Shown here piece after piece: positions 46,082 to 58,429 of a DNA stretch of 64,000 nucleotides (position 1 is the first letter of the stretch; every line of letters starts with the position of its first letter). The notes beneath the pieces were generated by a model. It had not been told where the DNA came from and did not search any database. It saw only the letters and a list, made by a program, of their open reading frames with translations. Source of the stretch: Omphiscola glabra. Lineage: Eukaryota; Mollusca; Gastropoda; Lymnaeidae. The stretch covers positions 11,128,284 to 11,192,283 of the forward strand of contig OZ024808.1 of NCBI GenBank assembly GCA_964017045.1. Reading direction: 5' to 3'. Position numbers and translations under genes: made by a program.

Positions 46082-47299
46082 ATGGCAAGTGGAGGAAAAT
46101 CCCTTAATTTCGTTTTGCTAGGAAAAACAGGACATGGTAAAAGTTCTACTGGAAATTCCATTTTGGGCCGTGAGGCATTTAAAGAATCTGATAATTTCAT
46201 TTTAGAGACAGAGATTTGCACTTTAGAATGTTCCATGAGAGATGATACACGGATCAGAGTTGTTGATACTCCTGGTCTTATGGACACAATAAATCCAATT
46301 GAATCAATACTCTCAGAATTAGGTCAAGCAATGAGTTTATGTCAAGGAGGTTTCCATTCCATCATTTTTGTCTTGAGGTATGGTATCAGATTCACAGAGG
46401 AGGAGAATCAAGTTTTTGTTACTTTAAAAAAGTATTTTGGGGGAAATATACTAAAAACATTTGGTGTAATTGTCATGACCCAAGGTGACTCTTTCCACAT
46501 GAAGTATAATAAAAAACGTACATTCAAAGAGTGGCTCAATGAACAGAAAAGTACAGACAGGGAATCCCCGTTTGTTCAACTACTAAATGAATGCAACAAT
46601 AGATGTGTCTTGTTCTACAACTGTGGAGAAATTTTTGAAGAGTTGCAAAAAGAAAGTGTCAGAGAAATGTTTGATCTTATCAGTAGAGATATTCCCAAAC
46701 CATACACAAGTCATCATTTTGAAAATGCAAAAATTACTAGAGAAACTTTAGTTAAAGAATTACGATCACCTGTGTTATGTGCTGAGATTCAAGAAGAGCT
46801 GAGTCTGTTGATGGATCAACTTAACAGGGATATGAAAAACCACGTGGTATCATATGATGCCATGAAATACAAAATAAAAGAGATCGAAAAAGAATTGGAC
46901 AAGCTTAATGACGATTCAAAAGAATTTCATTTCTTCAAAAAACAAATTGATGGCCTGACAGAAAATTTGAAACAAATTAGAGAAATGAAGAAAGATAAAG
47001 TGAAACAAAAACAACAGCAAGAACTCATGATGAAAGACCTGGAAACTATAAAAAATCCCCCTAGCTCTTTTGAGTTATCAAGTGCTAAATTTGTATATGC
47101 GTTCACAAAAGTGTTCACAAACGTATGTAATATTGTTACTCTTGGTCGATTTGAGGATACTTTTAAATCAATTAAAGATGGAGTCAAAAAATACTTAGAT
47201 GAAATAATTAAAAAGATAGAAGAATATAGGGCAGCTCGAGATCGAGTACCAGATGGAAACTGCTCTGAGTTATTATTATTTTCTAGTATTTATAAATAG
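46082..47299 (+). CDS. GIMAP C: AIG1-type GTPase with coiled-coil tail
   Basis: A 405-residue protein from the Met at 46082 (MASGGKSLNFVLLGKTGHGKS). The frame is open back to 46010, but the start at 46082 aligns with GIMAP A and follows a CTCTTAAAG acceptor (ends 46057), so the upstream residues are likely untranslated or intronic. Motifs: P-loop GKTGHGKS near residues 14-21, DTPG switch II, the FHSIIFVLRYGIRFTEEE box, TQGDSF at the G4 position, RCVLFYNCGE. Then a long Lys/Glu/Gln-rich coiled coil (about residues 235-320) and a C-terminal part with VYAFTKVFTNV. The last about 25 residues differ from GIMAP A. Intact, and most likely the closest functional relative of gene A. Role as for GIMAP A. 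Confidence 0.93.
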   Translation: MASGGKSLNFVLLGKTGHGKSSTGNSILGREAFKESDNFILETEICTLECSMRDDTRIRVVDTPGLMDTINPIESILSELGQAMSLCQGGFHSIIFVLRYGIRFTEEENQVFVTLKKYFGGNILKTFGVIVMTQGDSFHMKYNKKRTFKEWLNEQKSTDRESPFVQLLNECNNRCVLFYNCGEIFEELQKESVREMFDLISRDIPKPYTSHHFENAKITRETLVKELRSPVLCAEIQEELSLLMDQLNRDMKNHVVSYDAMKYKIKEIEKELDKLNDDSKEFHFFKKQIDGLTENLKQIREMKKDKVKQKQQQELMMKDLETIKNPPSSFELSSAKFVYAFTKVFTNVCNIVTLGRFEDTFKSIKDGVKKYLDEIIKKIEEYRAARDRVPDGNCSELLLFSSIYK

Positions 47300-47742
47300 T
47301 AATTTCAGAAAAGCAGTTTAGCTATGTTTTCATCCAATTATCACTTCAAATGTCTGGAGATATTTTAATGTTTGGATATTGTCCATGTTATTATGACTGT
47401 TAACATTTTGAATATTCCTGTTCCTTTTTTTTTTTTAAAGGAAAATTTGATCATGGTAAACAAATCCCTGACCATATTTGATAAAATTAAAGAATATAAT
47501 CAAAACAAAATGTATTCATTATATCAAAGTTAACCAAATATTTAACACAAATACTAAATTTTATAATACAATAAAAAGGGTGAAAGAAACTGTTGGGTTT
47601 TTTTTAAAGTGTTGGGTAAATTTGTTTATAAAGGACTTTTTTAGAAATTTTCTGAAAAGCATGTACTTCGTAAAGGGCACTAGGTCTATATGTTATATTT
47701 TAATGGAGTAAATTTAAATTTCTACAGAGTCTATTAAATGCA

Positions 47743-47745
47743 CCA

Positions 47746-47782
<37 letters not shown>

Positions 47783-48025
47783 GTTGTCTTATATAGCGCC
47801 TAGGGCTAGGCTCACCGCTCTGTACATAAAAATATTAGCCAAAGAGACATAATCGTGACAATAAAATAAAATACATCTATGTAATAAAGAACAGATGTAT
47901 AGAGACAAAACAAAAACAAATGCGTATTCCCCCATCCAGCCCAGAACTATTACATGTCAAGCCATGGACGGCGGCCAGCAGCGTCGTTGATCGGTCACAT
48001 TTGTGGAATCAGTCGGGATAGCATA
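47743..48025 (-). mobile_element. CR1/L2-like LINE 3' end, copy 3, inserted after the duplication
   Basis: Inverted relative to 33250-33590: an ATT microsatellite, then GCCTAGGGCTAGGCTCACCG, then TGTCAAGCCATGGACGGC. The flanks (AAATGCACCAA before, TACCAGCTTTC after) match uninterrupted sequence near 24088-24105 in the GIMAP A copy (AAATGCAACAAATACCAGCT), so this copy inserted after the segmental duplication. Confidence 0.8.
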
Positions 48026-49971
48026 CCAGCTTTCAAAGAAACATGGAATTTTATTAAAATTATTTGTAACGATGTTGGGCCATATAATATAAAACCAAGT
48101 CTATCTAAATAAAAAAAAATTAAAATAATAAATACTGATTAACCGTGACTATTATTGCTACCATTTCAATGTCAAAAATATATTAACAGTCTGGTGCACC
48201 ATAAGGTTATTGAAATTTCTTGTTCGCTATACATGCGTATGTCTGTTTGCTAATTATATTTGTTACAGGACGAGCTGAGAATATTACTTAGCATATATCT
48301 TTATTCCAGATGCTAATAAAAAGAAAATATAATTTTTTTAATTTAGTATGGATTTTATGTAATTTTTTTTGAATTGTATAGAGTTTGACAAGAGGGAAGG
48401 TTATCGCGGCACAAAGTTTTTAGGTGTTTAATTTTTATTTTTAAATCATAATAAAAATCAACATTAAAACATAAATATGTAATTTAAAATACATTTTTTA
48501 AAATTACGGGTCAAAGACATTGACACGTAACATTTTCTAGCAAATAATAGCAGTACTTGATATAAGAATACTCCCCCGGCGTGTGAAAAAACGTTTCCAC
48601 CTTCAAACCAAAATTATTTGCCAAATATTACAAAAGAATAAATAGAAAGAAATTATCTCAGAGATGAATTCGTGTGTTTGGTACAGGTGTACAGGATACG
48701 AATAAGGTACCAAGAAGACAAGGACGTCGCAAAAGCATATGGCATAGAGAGTAATACAGTGTATAGTTAAGATGCGAAAAGAGTTGGAAAGACCAAAAGA
48801 ATGGTACAAGAAGAAGGTAAGGCGTGTAATTATAATTTGTTATGTTGTTTGTGGCCTTGGCTCCACTGGGATTTGAAAAATCAAATAAAGATAAGAAGGA
48901 GATAAGTGAGAAAGGGCTAAGCATATTGCAGCTCATCAAAGACTGTACACAGTAAGTTGTAGAGGGAGTGAGGGGGCAGTTTAGTATAGAAGTAGCAGTG
49001 AGGGTGAATAAGTGATCTATGCCGTCAGATAAAAAGTTTAGGCTAGTCTGAGATGATATAGAAGATTGGGAGATTTTATGTATTTCTTCTCGTCATTTTG
49101 TCAGATGAAAACAACTCAAACTGATACGATATCTTGAAGCTGTCCTTGCATAAATTCAAGCTACTTAGTAGTTAGTTAATAAAAGTCATCTACATTTATC
49201 AATAACAACAAGACATGATTAATGGGGATACATAATTTGATACCCAGGTCAAATAGACCAAAGTCATTTTCAAAGAGGACACAACTATTTTCTTAGACCA
49301 GGACCTTGGCAAATCACGCTACGTTACTGAATTGCAAAACTATAAATAAATGTGTACACATTTTTTTTAAATTAATTTTTGTATTATATTTCATGCCAAT
49401 TGTGTAATTTTGTTATATTCAAATATTGATAACAAATTGTGTAATTCTGTTTTCATGTAAATTTTGATAACTATTGAGTAATTATTATGTGTATATATTT
49501 TCTTTACCAGTTGTTTAATTTAGTGTTTTAAATATTTTCTATAACTTTGTGTAATTTTTTTTTTTATTTGTTTCTATTACGTGTGCATGATTATAGTCCA
49601 TGAAAATGTGGTAGTTTAGTTATTATATATCATATACGAAATTGTGTAAGAATGTTGTTAATTTATATTCTATAACAATTGCATTTTAAGTATTTAAGTA
49701 TGTAAGAAATAAGGATTCTTAAAGTTAGTTTATTTACGTGCTATAAAATTATAAAAAGTTGTTCTTTTCATGCTATAAATTTCTGAAATTTAGTTCTACT
49801 ACATGGTGAAACAGTTGTGTAAATTAGTTTCTATGTATGCTATATTATTTCTTTTTTATTATCTCTGTAATGTTTGTATAATTAAGTTTCTTAAACTAAG
49901 ATAAAAAAATATTTATTTATGTTATATGGCATAGATTTTGTGTACTTCGGGATTGTTACATATTAACGACG
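48026..49971. other. 3' flank of GIMAP C, no gene
   Basis: Homologous to 24095-25620 for most of its length; AT-rich afterwards. No coding signal. Confidence 0.5.
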
Positions 49972-50345
49972 TTTTTAAATCCTTTATATTAACTTCGCTT
50001 TCGTTCGTGAGTGGCTTGCTGGCTTGCAAAAATCTTCAGACGGCTAACTGACCCACTTTCCATAAACCTGTCGATCTAAAACTTGGCACATCAGTTTTTC
50101 CTTTTTTTTCAAGAGGGAAAATGAAGGAAATATATTGACATTGTTTTTTCGAGAAGAAGAAAAAATCGCGATAACTACGCAAAATGATATTCCTTTTATT
50201 TTTAAATTTCGCAAGTGTGTTTGGTGCGTAATATTTTCATTTGTTGTTTTTTTATGAAATAGTTGGTGAAATTATTATGCGTTGTAAAAGCGGGTGGGTC
50301 ATTGAAACATCGATACATAGTTCAGGAGCGTGCAAAAAAATATAC
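49972..50345 (+). repeat. dispersed repeat family D, copy 3
   Basis: Starts AAATCCTTTATATTAACTTC, contains a CTTCAGACGGCTAACTGACCC block, and ends with ATAGTTCAGGAGCGTGCAAA. Collinear with 50572-50965 and, for its second half, with 14625-14825 and 17345-17515. Confidence 0.7.
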
Positions 50346-50571
50346 GAATTAGTTTGTTGCTATGCGTTGTTTAACTATAGTTAACTTCCTTGCTATGACT
50401 TAGATATTGTATAATTTAGTTTAATTTTATCATACATGTTTAAGATAAGACTGTTTTTAAAATGTGAGCTTGCATAGCTTCATTATCATTTAGAGCTTTT
50501 GTTTAATTTAGTTTTATAATTTAGCAACATATATTGTACGTTTTAGCATACAAATTTACCAAATTAAACTT

Positions 50572-50965
50572 ATTTAAAATCCTTTATAATTAACTTCACT
50601 TTTGTTTGTGGGTGAGTGGCAGGCAAAATCTTCGAACGGCTAATAAGCCCATGTCTCGTCAAGCTACTGAGCTGAAACTTGGACTTGGCAAATAGACTAG
50701 TAGCCGATGACTACACATTCTATCAAAGTTGATTTTTCAGCCCCACCCCCAACAAAACCCCAAAAAATCAGTTTTCGTGTTTTCAAGAGGAACATGAAGG
50801 GCTATTCCCGATGACTGCGCTAAATTAAATTCTTAATTAGAATCGCAAGTGCGTTTTGTACGTAATATCTTCTTTGATTTTCTGAAATAGTTAATGAAAT
50901 AAATCTGCGGTGTAATAGCGGTTGTGAGCTTTGAGGGGTCGAGCCCTAATCGGGATTCTTATAAA
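50572..50965 (+). repeat. dispersed repeat family D, copy 4
   Basis: Starts AAAATCCTTTATAATTAACT, contains CTTCGAACGGCTAATAAGCC, GCTATTCCCGATGACTGCGC and AATAAATCTGCGGTGTAATA. Only about 230 bp from copy 3, in the same orientation. Confidence 0.7.
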
Positions 50966-52255
50966 GTGCGTTACTTGCATGCATGTTTTATCGAATTGTT
51001 CAGCACCACCGCCCCACCCAAAATTACTCGATATTACATTTTATAAAGGATTTATAATAAAACGTTGCTTTTAAGGGTTGTTTAATTACCATATACTCTT
51101 CTATTTATAGTTTAAAAGTAAATAAACAATAGTGAAAAAAATTACTAAACCAGACGCGATAGCAAAGTGCAATGCAGCTGCTTTAAAAACCATAATCTGC
51201 AAAAAAAAAAAAAAAAAACAACTTAATTTAATAAATATTTTGGTTTATGAAAATCGCAACAACTCTAATTTAATTGATCAAGAATAAGCGCTCGTTCTTA
51301 ATCCAGATGCAAAAAAAGAAGAAGAAAAAAACCCATTATTTTACAAAAGAGAAACTCACGAAAGGGAACAAACTCCTACTCAATAGATAATGAGATGCTG
51401 CAAGAATGTTATTCTATTAAACATGTTCCAAGAAAACCGAGGACTTAAACTGGTAATTATTTCTACTTCATCAAGCATTACATATTTACGTTTTTAAACA
51501 TTTAAAACAAGACCGAAATAATTTGCCTTGTGTAAATTTACACCAGGAGTTATCCTGTCATCGCTTCTAAACGGCGGACTTGCAAAATTGGATTTTTAAA
51601 AGTTAAAAATAACTAATTTATTGAAATGATGAAATATGATCAATATTTGATCTTTATGTTGATATTTTTTATGTCATCTTTGTTCTTAATCGCTGCTGTG
51701 ACTCCATGCAGACACTCCTTATTTCCTATAACCATATTTAATATTTAAACTTCACAACAGACACAAATATCACTTAATCATCCCATAGCAGAACAAAGAT
51801 AAAACATTCATAAATAAGGGAGCGCGGCCCCTACAAGTCGCCCCATGAAATAAATTAACACCAGGCGCCTTATTTTTTTTTAAAGGTCAGTTTTCTTCTT
51901 CGCCTGCAGCCGAGTTGTACAGCTCATTTTGTTAGTTATATTGTTATTCTTTGGTTCTATTTCCCCACAATCTATTAATTCGTGATCTATGTGTGTGTAT
52001 TAACTGTGTTGTGTGTGAGATTGTGTGTGTGAGTGTGTGTGTGCTGGGTTTCTTTTCTTAATGCTCAAAGTAATTGTTTAGCCGTTGCCATGAGCTTTGT
52101 ATTTGTGACGTATTTGCGTAGGCATTGAAAAATAAAAATAAAATGTATTTTTGATGGGGAAAATGACGAAAATATAAAACGTATTTGAGTTTCCTAATTT
52201 AAATCGGTTGAAAAACACCAAACACTTAGCGCTTTGTTTAAACATAATTGGGGTC
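50966..52255. other. gene-free stretch
   Basis: A(18)-run near 51201-51218 and a TG-rich patch at 51990-52042. No gene recognised. Confidence 0.4.
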
Positions 52256-52400
52256 CCTGGCAAAATAGGAGTGGGTATTAATAAGTATTATTAGTTTAAA
52301 ATTCACCGATATTTTAAAAGACATTATGAAAGATACGTTTACCAATTTTGGCCTAGATGCAAAAATTCACGTAAAAACTTACATTGTAACCTAAGACTTA
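52255..52400 (+). repeat. weak fragment of the CCCGGCG-head interspersed element
   Basis: ATTATTAGTTTAAAATTCAC then CGATATTTTAAAAGACATTA aligns with the repeated body block at 3875-3920 and 60195-60230. Confidence 0.4.
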
Positions 52401-52884
52401 ATGTTTTGTTTTTTTTTTATTTTATAAGAAAAATAAATTGTAGGATCTCCTACATTAATTATAGGTTTTAATAATAATAAAAAAAACGCCAACCATTAAA
52501 GTGTAGCGCAAATAATTCTAAACTAAAACTTGAAATATCCGATGTTGTGCAATTCATTTTTCATAAAGAAACATAAAACATATAATAAATATCACATCAA
52601 GTGAAATGCATAAAGACACGTATTTAACCTATTTCAAATCATATGATTTTATGATATCATTTATCAAATACTTCTTTATTATATATGCAAATCAAAATAA
52701 AAATTTCAAAATCTCAAATCAAATCATTTTAATTTAATGCTTTAACAATTTTTTTTTTTTTAATTTGGACACAATCAAAATTAAGTGACATTCATTTTAT
52801 GTTTAGTAAAATGGAATGAGCCAATTTATTTTAAAGCACTAATAAGGAGCCATCAGTATGGACACATAACACGACAATACAATA

Positions 52885-53312
52885 GACCATTGGCCCCAGC
52901 TCGTTAACCCCAGCACATTAGCCCCAGATCATTTGCCCCTGCAAAGTGGACTCAGCACATGTTACCCAGTCTGTTAGCCCTAGCACATTGGACCCAACAC
53001 ATTAAACCCAGCACATTTGACCAAGCACATTGAACCCAGCCCAGTAGTCCCAGCACATTGAGCCGAGCACGTTGAACCCAGCACATTGGACCCAGCCCAA
53101 ATGTTCCCAGCACATTGAGCCCAGCACTTTGGGCCCAGCACATTGGATCCAGCACAATGTCCCAAGCACATTGGCCCCCGAACATTGGACCCAGTAAATA
53201 GGTCTCAGCACATTGGACCCAGCACATTGGGCCCAGTCCATTGGCCCCCAGCATTTAGACGCCAACACATTGGACCCTGCACATAGGATCCAGCTCATTG
53301 ACCCCCCAGCTC
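52885..53312. repeat. 15-bp minisatellite (CCAGCACATTGGACC)
   Basis: About 28 diverged units of 15 bp. The - frames read as CWVQCAG/LGPM repeats, with no other evidence for a protein. Confidence 0.9.
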
Positions 53313-55480
53313 ACCAGCACGTCATTATTTAGCTATTGGTGTCACCTGGTTATATCTGTCTCAATAAGTGTTATCTTATTTATTATTTTACGACCAGCTT
53401 TCAAGAGAGGAACAAAAACATATAAGGCGATTATTTTTTAAATATAGCATACGTTTTTAATTGACCGTCGAATACTTTGTCACTTCGGTAAGAGGTCGAA
53501 ACAAAAAAATCATTAACCTATAAACTAATCAAGATGTTCAAACATGGAGTCTAATCTGTGTCTTACCGTGACGTCATTCAAGCATGGCTGACTTATTTTG
53601 AGACAATTCACTCAAGGACTGGTTTAGCTGCTTGCGTCTTTTCGTGATAATGAACAATGTAAAATGTTAGAAATATTTAATTTTTGTGTTCGTTTATAAG
53701 GCTATTTGCAAACTTACTACTTTTTTCCTAATTCATTTACCAATTTAGGCTGGTTAAAAATTCGGAGAATCTTAAAACTGTGAACACAATATGGCGTATT
53801 AACTCAGCTCTTAATATGGGGAAAGTATTATGTTGGCAAGATGTGCCTGCAACAAAATATCAGGGCATTGCACAGTTCTGTCAACTTTTTTCTGACAAAA
53901 AAAATAATTTACGTGCACATTTTCTTGATCTCCAACTAATTTTACTGACAGATAAATTTTAGTTAAAGACGCATTGAAATTCAAAGTTTTGTAACTATAA
54001 AATCAAAATTACAACTATCCATATGACCAAGCTTCTATGACACTGAGTCATATGACGATGAGACCCGGCCCAGCTACTGCTTATAATCGTTCAAGAGTAT
54101 AACAATCCTTTTATTTATTTCATATTCCAAACTCATCTTTGTTAAAAGTAATTGTTTCAAAATTTATTTCAGCAAGTTTCAATAGTTTCCGTATAGAATT
54201 ACTTGTTGTAATTAACCTGGTAAACCTTTCTGTTGAAGTCAAGATGAACAATTTTTTTTTTCAAAATACTTAAAACTTTTTTCCATGAAGCACTTAAAAT
54301 GCTAAAATTTACAAATCGTTGAGAATATTATCCGAGTGGATTCTCTGCCATCTCTTGTGACCTCACTTCCTAGGCCCTTACACACTTTGAGGGGTTTCGT
54401 TCAGTGATTGTCTTCTCCACTAGTGGTTTTCTCTTCTAATAACCTGTTTTGTTTTTATCTTAGGTCCTGTATTGTCATAAAACACAAAATATAATTATAA
54501 ACTTTTTAAAAAAAATTAAACAAATCAAAACTTACAAAACAAACATTCTAAAAGTCAGATTTAAAATAAATTGAAACTTTTCATGAATTGCCAATAGTGG
54601 ATTAGGGTTGTGGGTGGACACTTGCCTTGTGTTGTCCACTACGAAACTGTTGTTGACATTTTCATTCACAGGAATCTGTTCCCATTTTTAACTTCCTGTT
54701 AACACACCTGGTTGTGAATTTAACTTAACACTCGTTTGGTTTACGTGAAAAAAAAATGGTTGAAAGTTTTTATTCATACAAATACTATTGAAATGACAAG
54801 TGTTAAAAATATTTTCCATAGTTTGCTGTTATTTGTTAAAAGATATTTGGCCCTTCATTCATAATGACAAGAGTGAAGAAATTTTATTGCAAAATCAAAT
54901 TTAAATTTATGATGCTATAAATGTGTAGACTAAATATGCTATAAGATATAGTATTATACATGCAGAAAAAGTAGTTTATATATTATATGTGTAGAAAAAT
55001 TAGTTTTTAGTTTATTATATGTGAAGAAAAAAATAGTTTATATTATGTTATGTATTTATATGTGTAGATAAAATAGTTTTTAACAGTACAGAAAAAAGAT
55101 GAATACATTGAAAATCCATTCCTTTTATCTTTAATTTGAATGCGTACTATTCAATACATTTGTATGTATGTGTACATTTCTCTGTTGAATGAAATTTCAA
55201 AATGTGTAGATTTTGAAATTTGTTTTTTAAAAAAACAACATTCTATTAGATAAATAGTTATCTCAGATATACATATGACAATTAATATTGCATGTGTCTG
55301 AAACCAAGTTACTATGTTTGATTGAGTGTAATTTGTTACATTTAACATCTAGGTGTGTAACTTAGCAGGATGTAACTGTACACATATTTTTTTGTTGCTT
55401 CTTAGTATTTATTGTGACCATTGATGAAATGGAAGACTGCAATACCAGGTCCATATTTTCTAATGGGCCACCATCAGTGC
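53313..55480. other. gene-free stretch
   Basis: The frames 53780-53962 (+) and 55151-55348 (-) are not recognised. AT-rich throughout; repeated TATATGTGTAGAAAAA-like words at 54960-55075. Confidence 0.4.
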
Positions 55481-55489
55481 ATCACTAGT

Positions 55490-55825
55490 GCATGTTCACT
55501 CTGACTTATTCTGTGTTTCTTTGTGTTGTGTTCACTTTCTCATCTCATCTGGGCTTATGTTTTTTGGCTTTGGCGGCCTCTTTCTTCGGGCAGCCATTGG
55601 CTGGGGCAGTCGTGGTTCTCCAGCAGGCGTCGCATCCAGGGTCGGTTTGTCTCATCGGTGTGCGGGTGGGGGGTGGATGGGTTGCTGTTTGTGCCATTTG
55701 ATGGATTGTCTGATTTGTTTTGTGTGATGGGGGGTGGGGCTGGTTTTGGGAGGGGGGGTGTTTGCTTTGTTCTTGGGGTGGCTGTGTTGTGTGTTGGGCA
55801 TGATATAATCAGAATATGTTAATTG
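55490..55825. other. unexplained GT/GC-rich block
   Basis: A sharp compositional change: G/T-rich on + with three overlapping open + frames (69-99 codons), Trp/Gly/Cys-rich and without a domain. The - strand reads Pro/Lys-rich (MAARRKRPPKPK). Possibly a fragment of an unknown element or an exon; not assigned. Confidence 0.3.
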
Positions 55826-57070
55826 CAAATGCCTCTCATGTATATGTACATGTAAACTTAATTAATTATACGGTTGTGCTATCTTTCTTTTTCCATGCCT
55901 TTTTTGTTTCCCCTGCTTTTCATTATAACGATGCTGAAAGGCTGTTATTTCCCATAAAGTCATCTGATTTAGAACAATTGACATGAACTTGGTCTTTTTC
56001 ACCACAGCTTATGAGCATTAATAGGATAAAACAAACATTTTGCAAACAAGAAATAAAACATGGTGGTCAGAAAGATCCATCAATTACATTTAAAATTTAC
56101 GAAAATGACACCAGGAATCAGCTTTTACAATTCTTACGATAAAAGGGAGGCTGTCGCGTATTTCTATTTCTCCTCCTTTTTAAAGCTTATGATTGCATTT
56201 TTACGGTCAATGGGAGGCTTCGTGTATTTGTTTTTAAAATCTTAAAACTGTAACAGTGATCTCCCATTTAATATTTTTTTAATTTGTTTAAATTTCTGAG
56301 TCAAATTTTCTCTGTTAGGTTATTTCCCTTAGACCGTAATTACTGCAAGTATTTTTTTTTTCCTTGCATATCTGGCTTTGATCATACTCTTTAAAATAAT
56401 CATAAATATGAAATCAATGGTAAGGATTTTACAACAATATTAATTTAATTAAGCCCTTTTAAAAATTGGATTAAAAATCGGGACAATTTTTGGAAATTAT
56501 ATTTTAGTTTTTATTCTACTACCTCATATTTTGTATTTAACAAATTAAATAATTTAAACTGTATATAACAGAAAATACTGGAATAAGAATATTTTTTGCC
56601 ATCTTGTCTTCATATAAAAACTTTAATTTTTAAAATGCATTAAAACTTTAACTTTAGGGCCCTTCACTAAAGCACTTTTACAAAAATTGTGTTTGCTATT
56701 TCTCTCATGTGCTCAATGATAACTAATATTTGTTACTCAGCTGTAATTATTATGAGTATTTCAAAAGTAAACAGTGAGTTTATGTTGTTTATCAGGGTTT
56801 ATCTCCTTATCTCAAACAAGATGTTAATTTTTATAGCTGGACTTAGCATCAGGAATGAAATTCAAACACTCCTTACTGCATTAGAAAACTGAATAAATTA
56901 ATGCACGAGGTCACCAAAAACAAATTTTTTATTAAGTGAATCATGTCTTACAACAAAAATTTATTGCCACTGTCTTTAAATTTCATTAGATATTGGTAGT
57001 GAACCACTGCTCATTATTTTTTTCCACGGTTGGCATGGGAAGGATCTTAGTATGTATTTCTCTTTCCTTA
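55826..57070. other. gene-free stretch
   Basis: The frame 56689-56892 (+) is Ile/Met/Ser-rich and hydrophobic. No signal or family is recognised. Confidence 0.35.
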
Positions 57071-57073
57071 TTG

Positions 57074-57157
<84 letters not shown>
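57074..57157. repeat. (CT)n(AT)n microsatellite
   Basis: CTCTCTCTCTCT followed by about 33 AT/TA dinucleotides. Confidence 0.95.
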
Positions 57158-57160
<3 letters not shown>

Positions 57161-57481
57161 GTAGGTTAAAACTTTATTAAAAGCTAGTGAAAATTAACCC
57201 TTTAAATGTTCCTATTTGTTGTTTTATATTTAATTTAGTCTTTAACATACTATTTTGATTGTTTAATAAATGCAGAGTTTAAAGTTATTGAAGGCACACA
57301 ACCCTTAATGTAAAAAATGTAATAATTAAAATTAGTATCCAACAAAACAGTTAATAAAATGAATTAAAACAGTCCAAGCCTCATTTTTCCATAAGAAGGT
57401 CAACGGTTTGATTGTTAAAAGACCCAATATTATACAATTATTGAGAACAAAAATAAATAAAAACAACCAAAACAAATTGAT

Positions 57482-57901
57482 TAGTAATCTAATAATTTTA
57501 TTAAGTAATCTAATAATTTTATTAAGTAATCTAATAATTTTATTAAGTAATCTAATAATTTTATTAAGTAATCTAATAATTTTATTAAGTAATCTAATAA
57601 TTTTATTAAGTAATCTAATAATTTTATTAAGTAATCTAATAATTTTATTAAGTAATCTAATAATTTTATTAAGTAATCTAATAATTTTATTAAGTAATCT
57701 AATAATTTTATTAAGTAATCTAATAATTTTATTAAGTAATCTAATAATTTTATTAAGTAATCTAATAATTTTATTAAGTAATCTAATAATTTTATTAAGT
57801 AATCTAATAATTTTATTAAGTAATCTAATAATTTTATTAAGTAATCTAATAATTTTATTAAGTAATCTAATAATTTTATTAAGTAATCTAATAATTTTAT
57901 T
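57482..57901. repeat. 21-bp minisatellite, essentially perfect
   Basis: Twenty tandem copies of TAGTAATCTAATAATTTTAT-like 21-mers (AAGTAATCTAATAATTTTAT plus T). After the first unit I see no differences. 21 is a multiple of 3, so the + frame is open as (SNLIILL)n; I do not regard it as a gene. Confidence 0.95.
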
Positions 57902-58429
57902 ATAAATTCATGTCAATCATTCAAGAGAAACATTTGAAAACTCTTTCATTTGTGAACGCCAATCTACATCCCAGTTACAACAAATAAAAAAAAAACTGTA
58001 AAGTTTCATGTTGTCAATCAAAACCAGTATTTGGTTAATATATAACTTTTTTTAAATTTAAGTAAATTAGAAATAAGTGAGAATTTATTTCAACTATCCT
58101 AACATGAGAAGAGTATTTTTTAATTAAAATCACTTGTGTTGAAATACAGAAATGTTATAAATAAAAATCGAATGTATAATGTAAGTATATTAAAACATAA
58201 ACAATGTACTGGCATTATCACATTTTCTGGCATATAAGTAATATAAGACGATTTTTAACTCATGAAAAGTCTGGGGTCATCTTAAATGGTGAGTCTATAC
58301 GTTGAGCAGTACAGCACCAGGATCTGTACATTCAGTACAGCACAAGTATCTGTACATAAAGTAAGTTTGTTTGCACTTCAGTAGGCCAAATCTAACCCCA
58401 GATCACAGCAACAGATTTAAGGCAACTGT

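Larger units (their letters stand above)
44120..49760 (+). repeat. segmental duplication, copy C (GIMAP C and flanks)
   Basis: Collinear with 20090-25620. Start landmark AATTGGACGTATTATT (versus AATTGTACGTATTATT near 20113). End landmark TTAATTTATATTCTATAACA near 49659 (versus a similar stretch near 25538). Extra material in this copy: the 44960-45290 block and the LINE end at 47743-48025. Confidence 0.75.

Noticed and set aside
52952..53298. Cys/Trp/Gly-rich - frames that look like a secreted repeat protein
   Set aside because: All three - frames are open because of the 15-bp array; no signal peptide, splice site or composition support.
57408..57905. 165-codon open frame with (SNLIILL)n
   Set aside because: It is the translation of a 21-bp minisatellite; the unit length is a multiple of three, so the frame stays open without selection.
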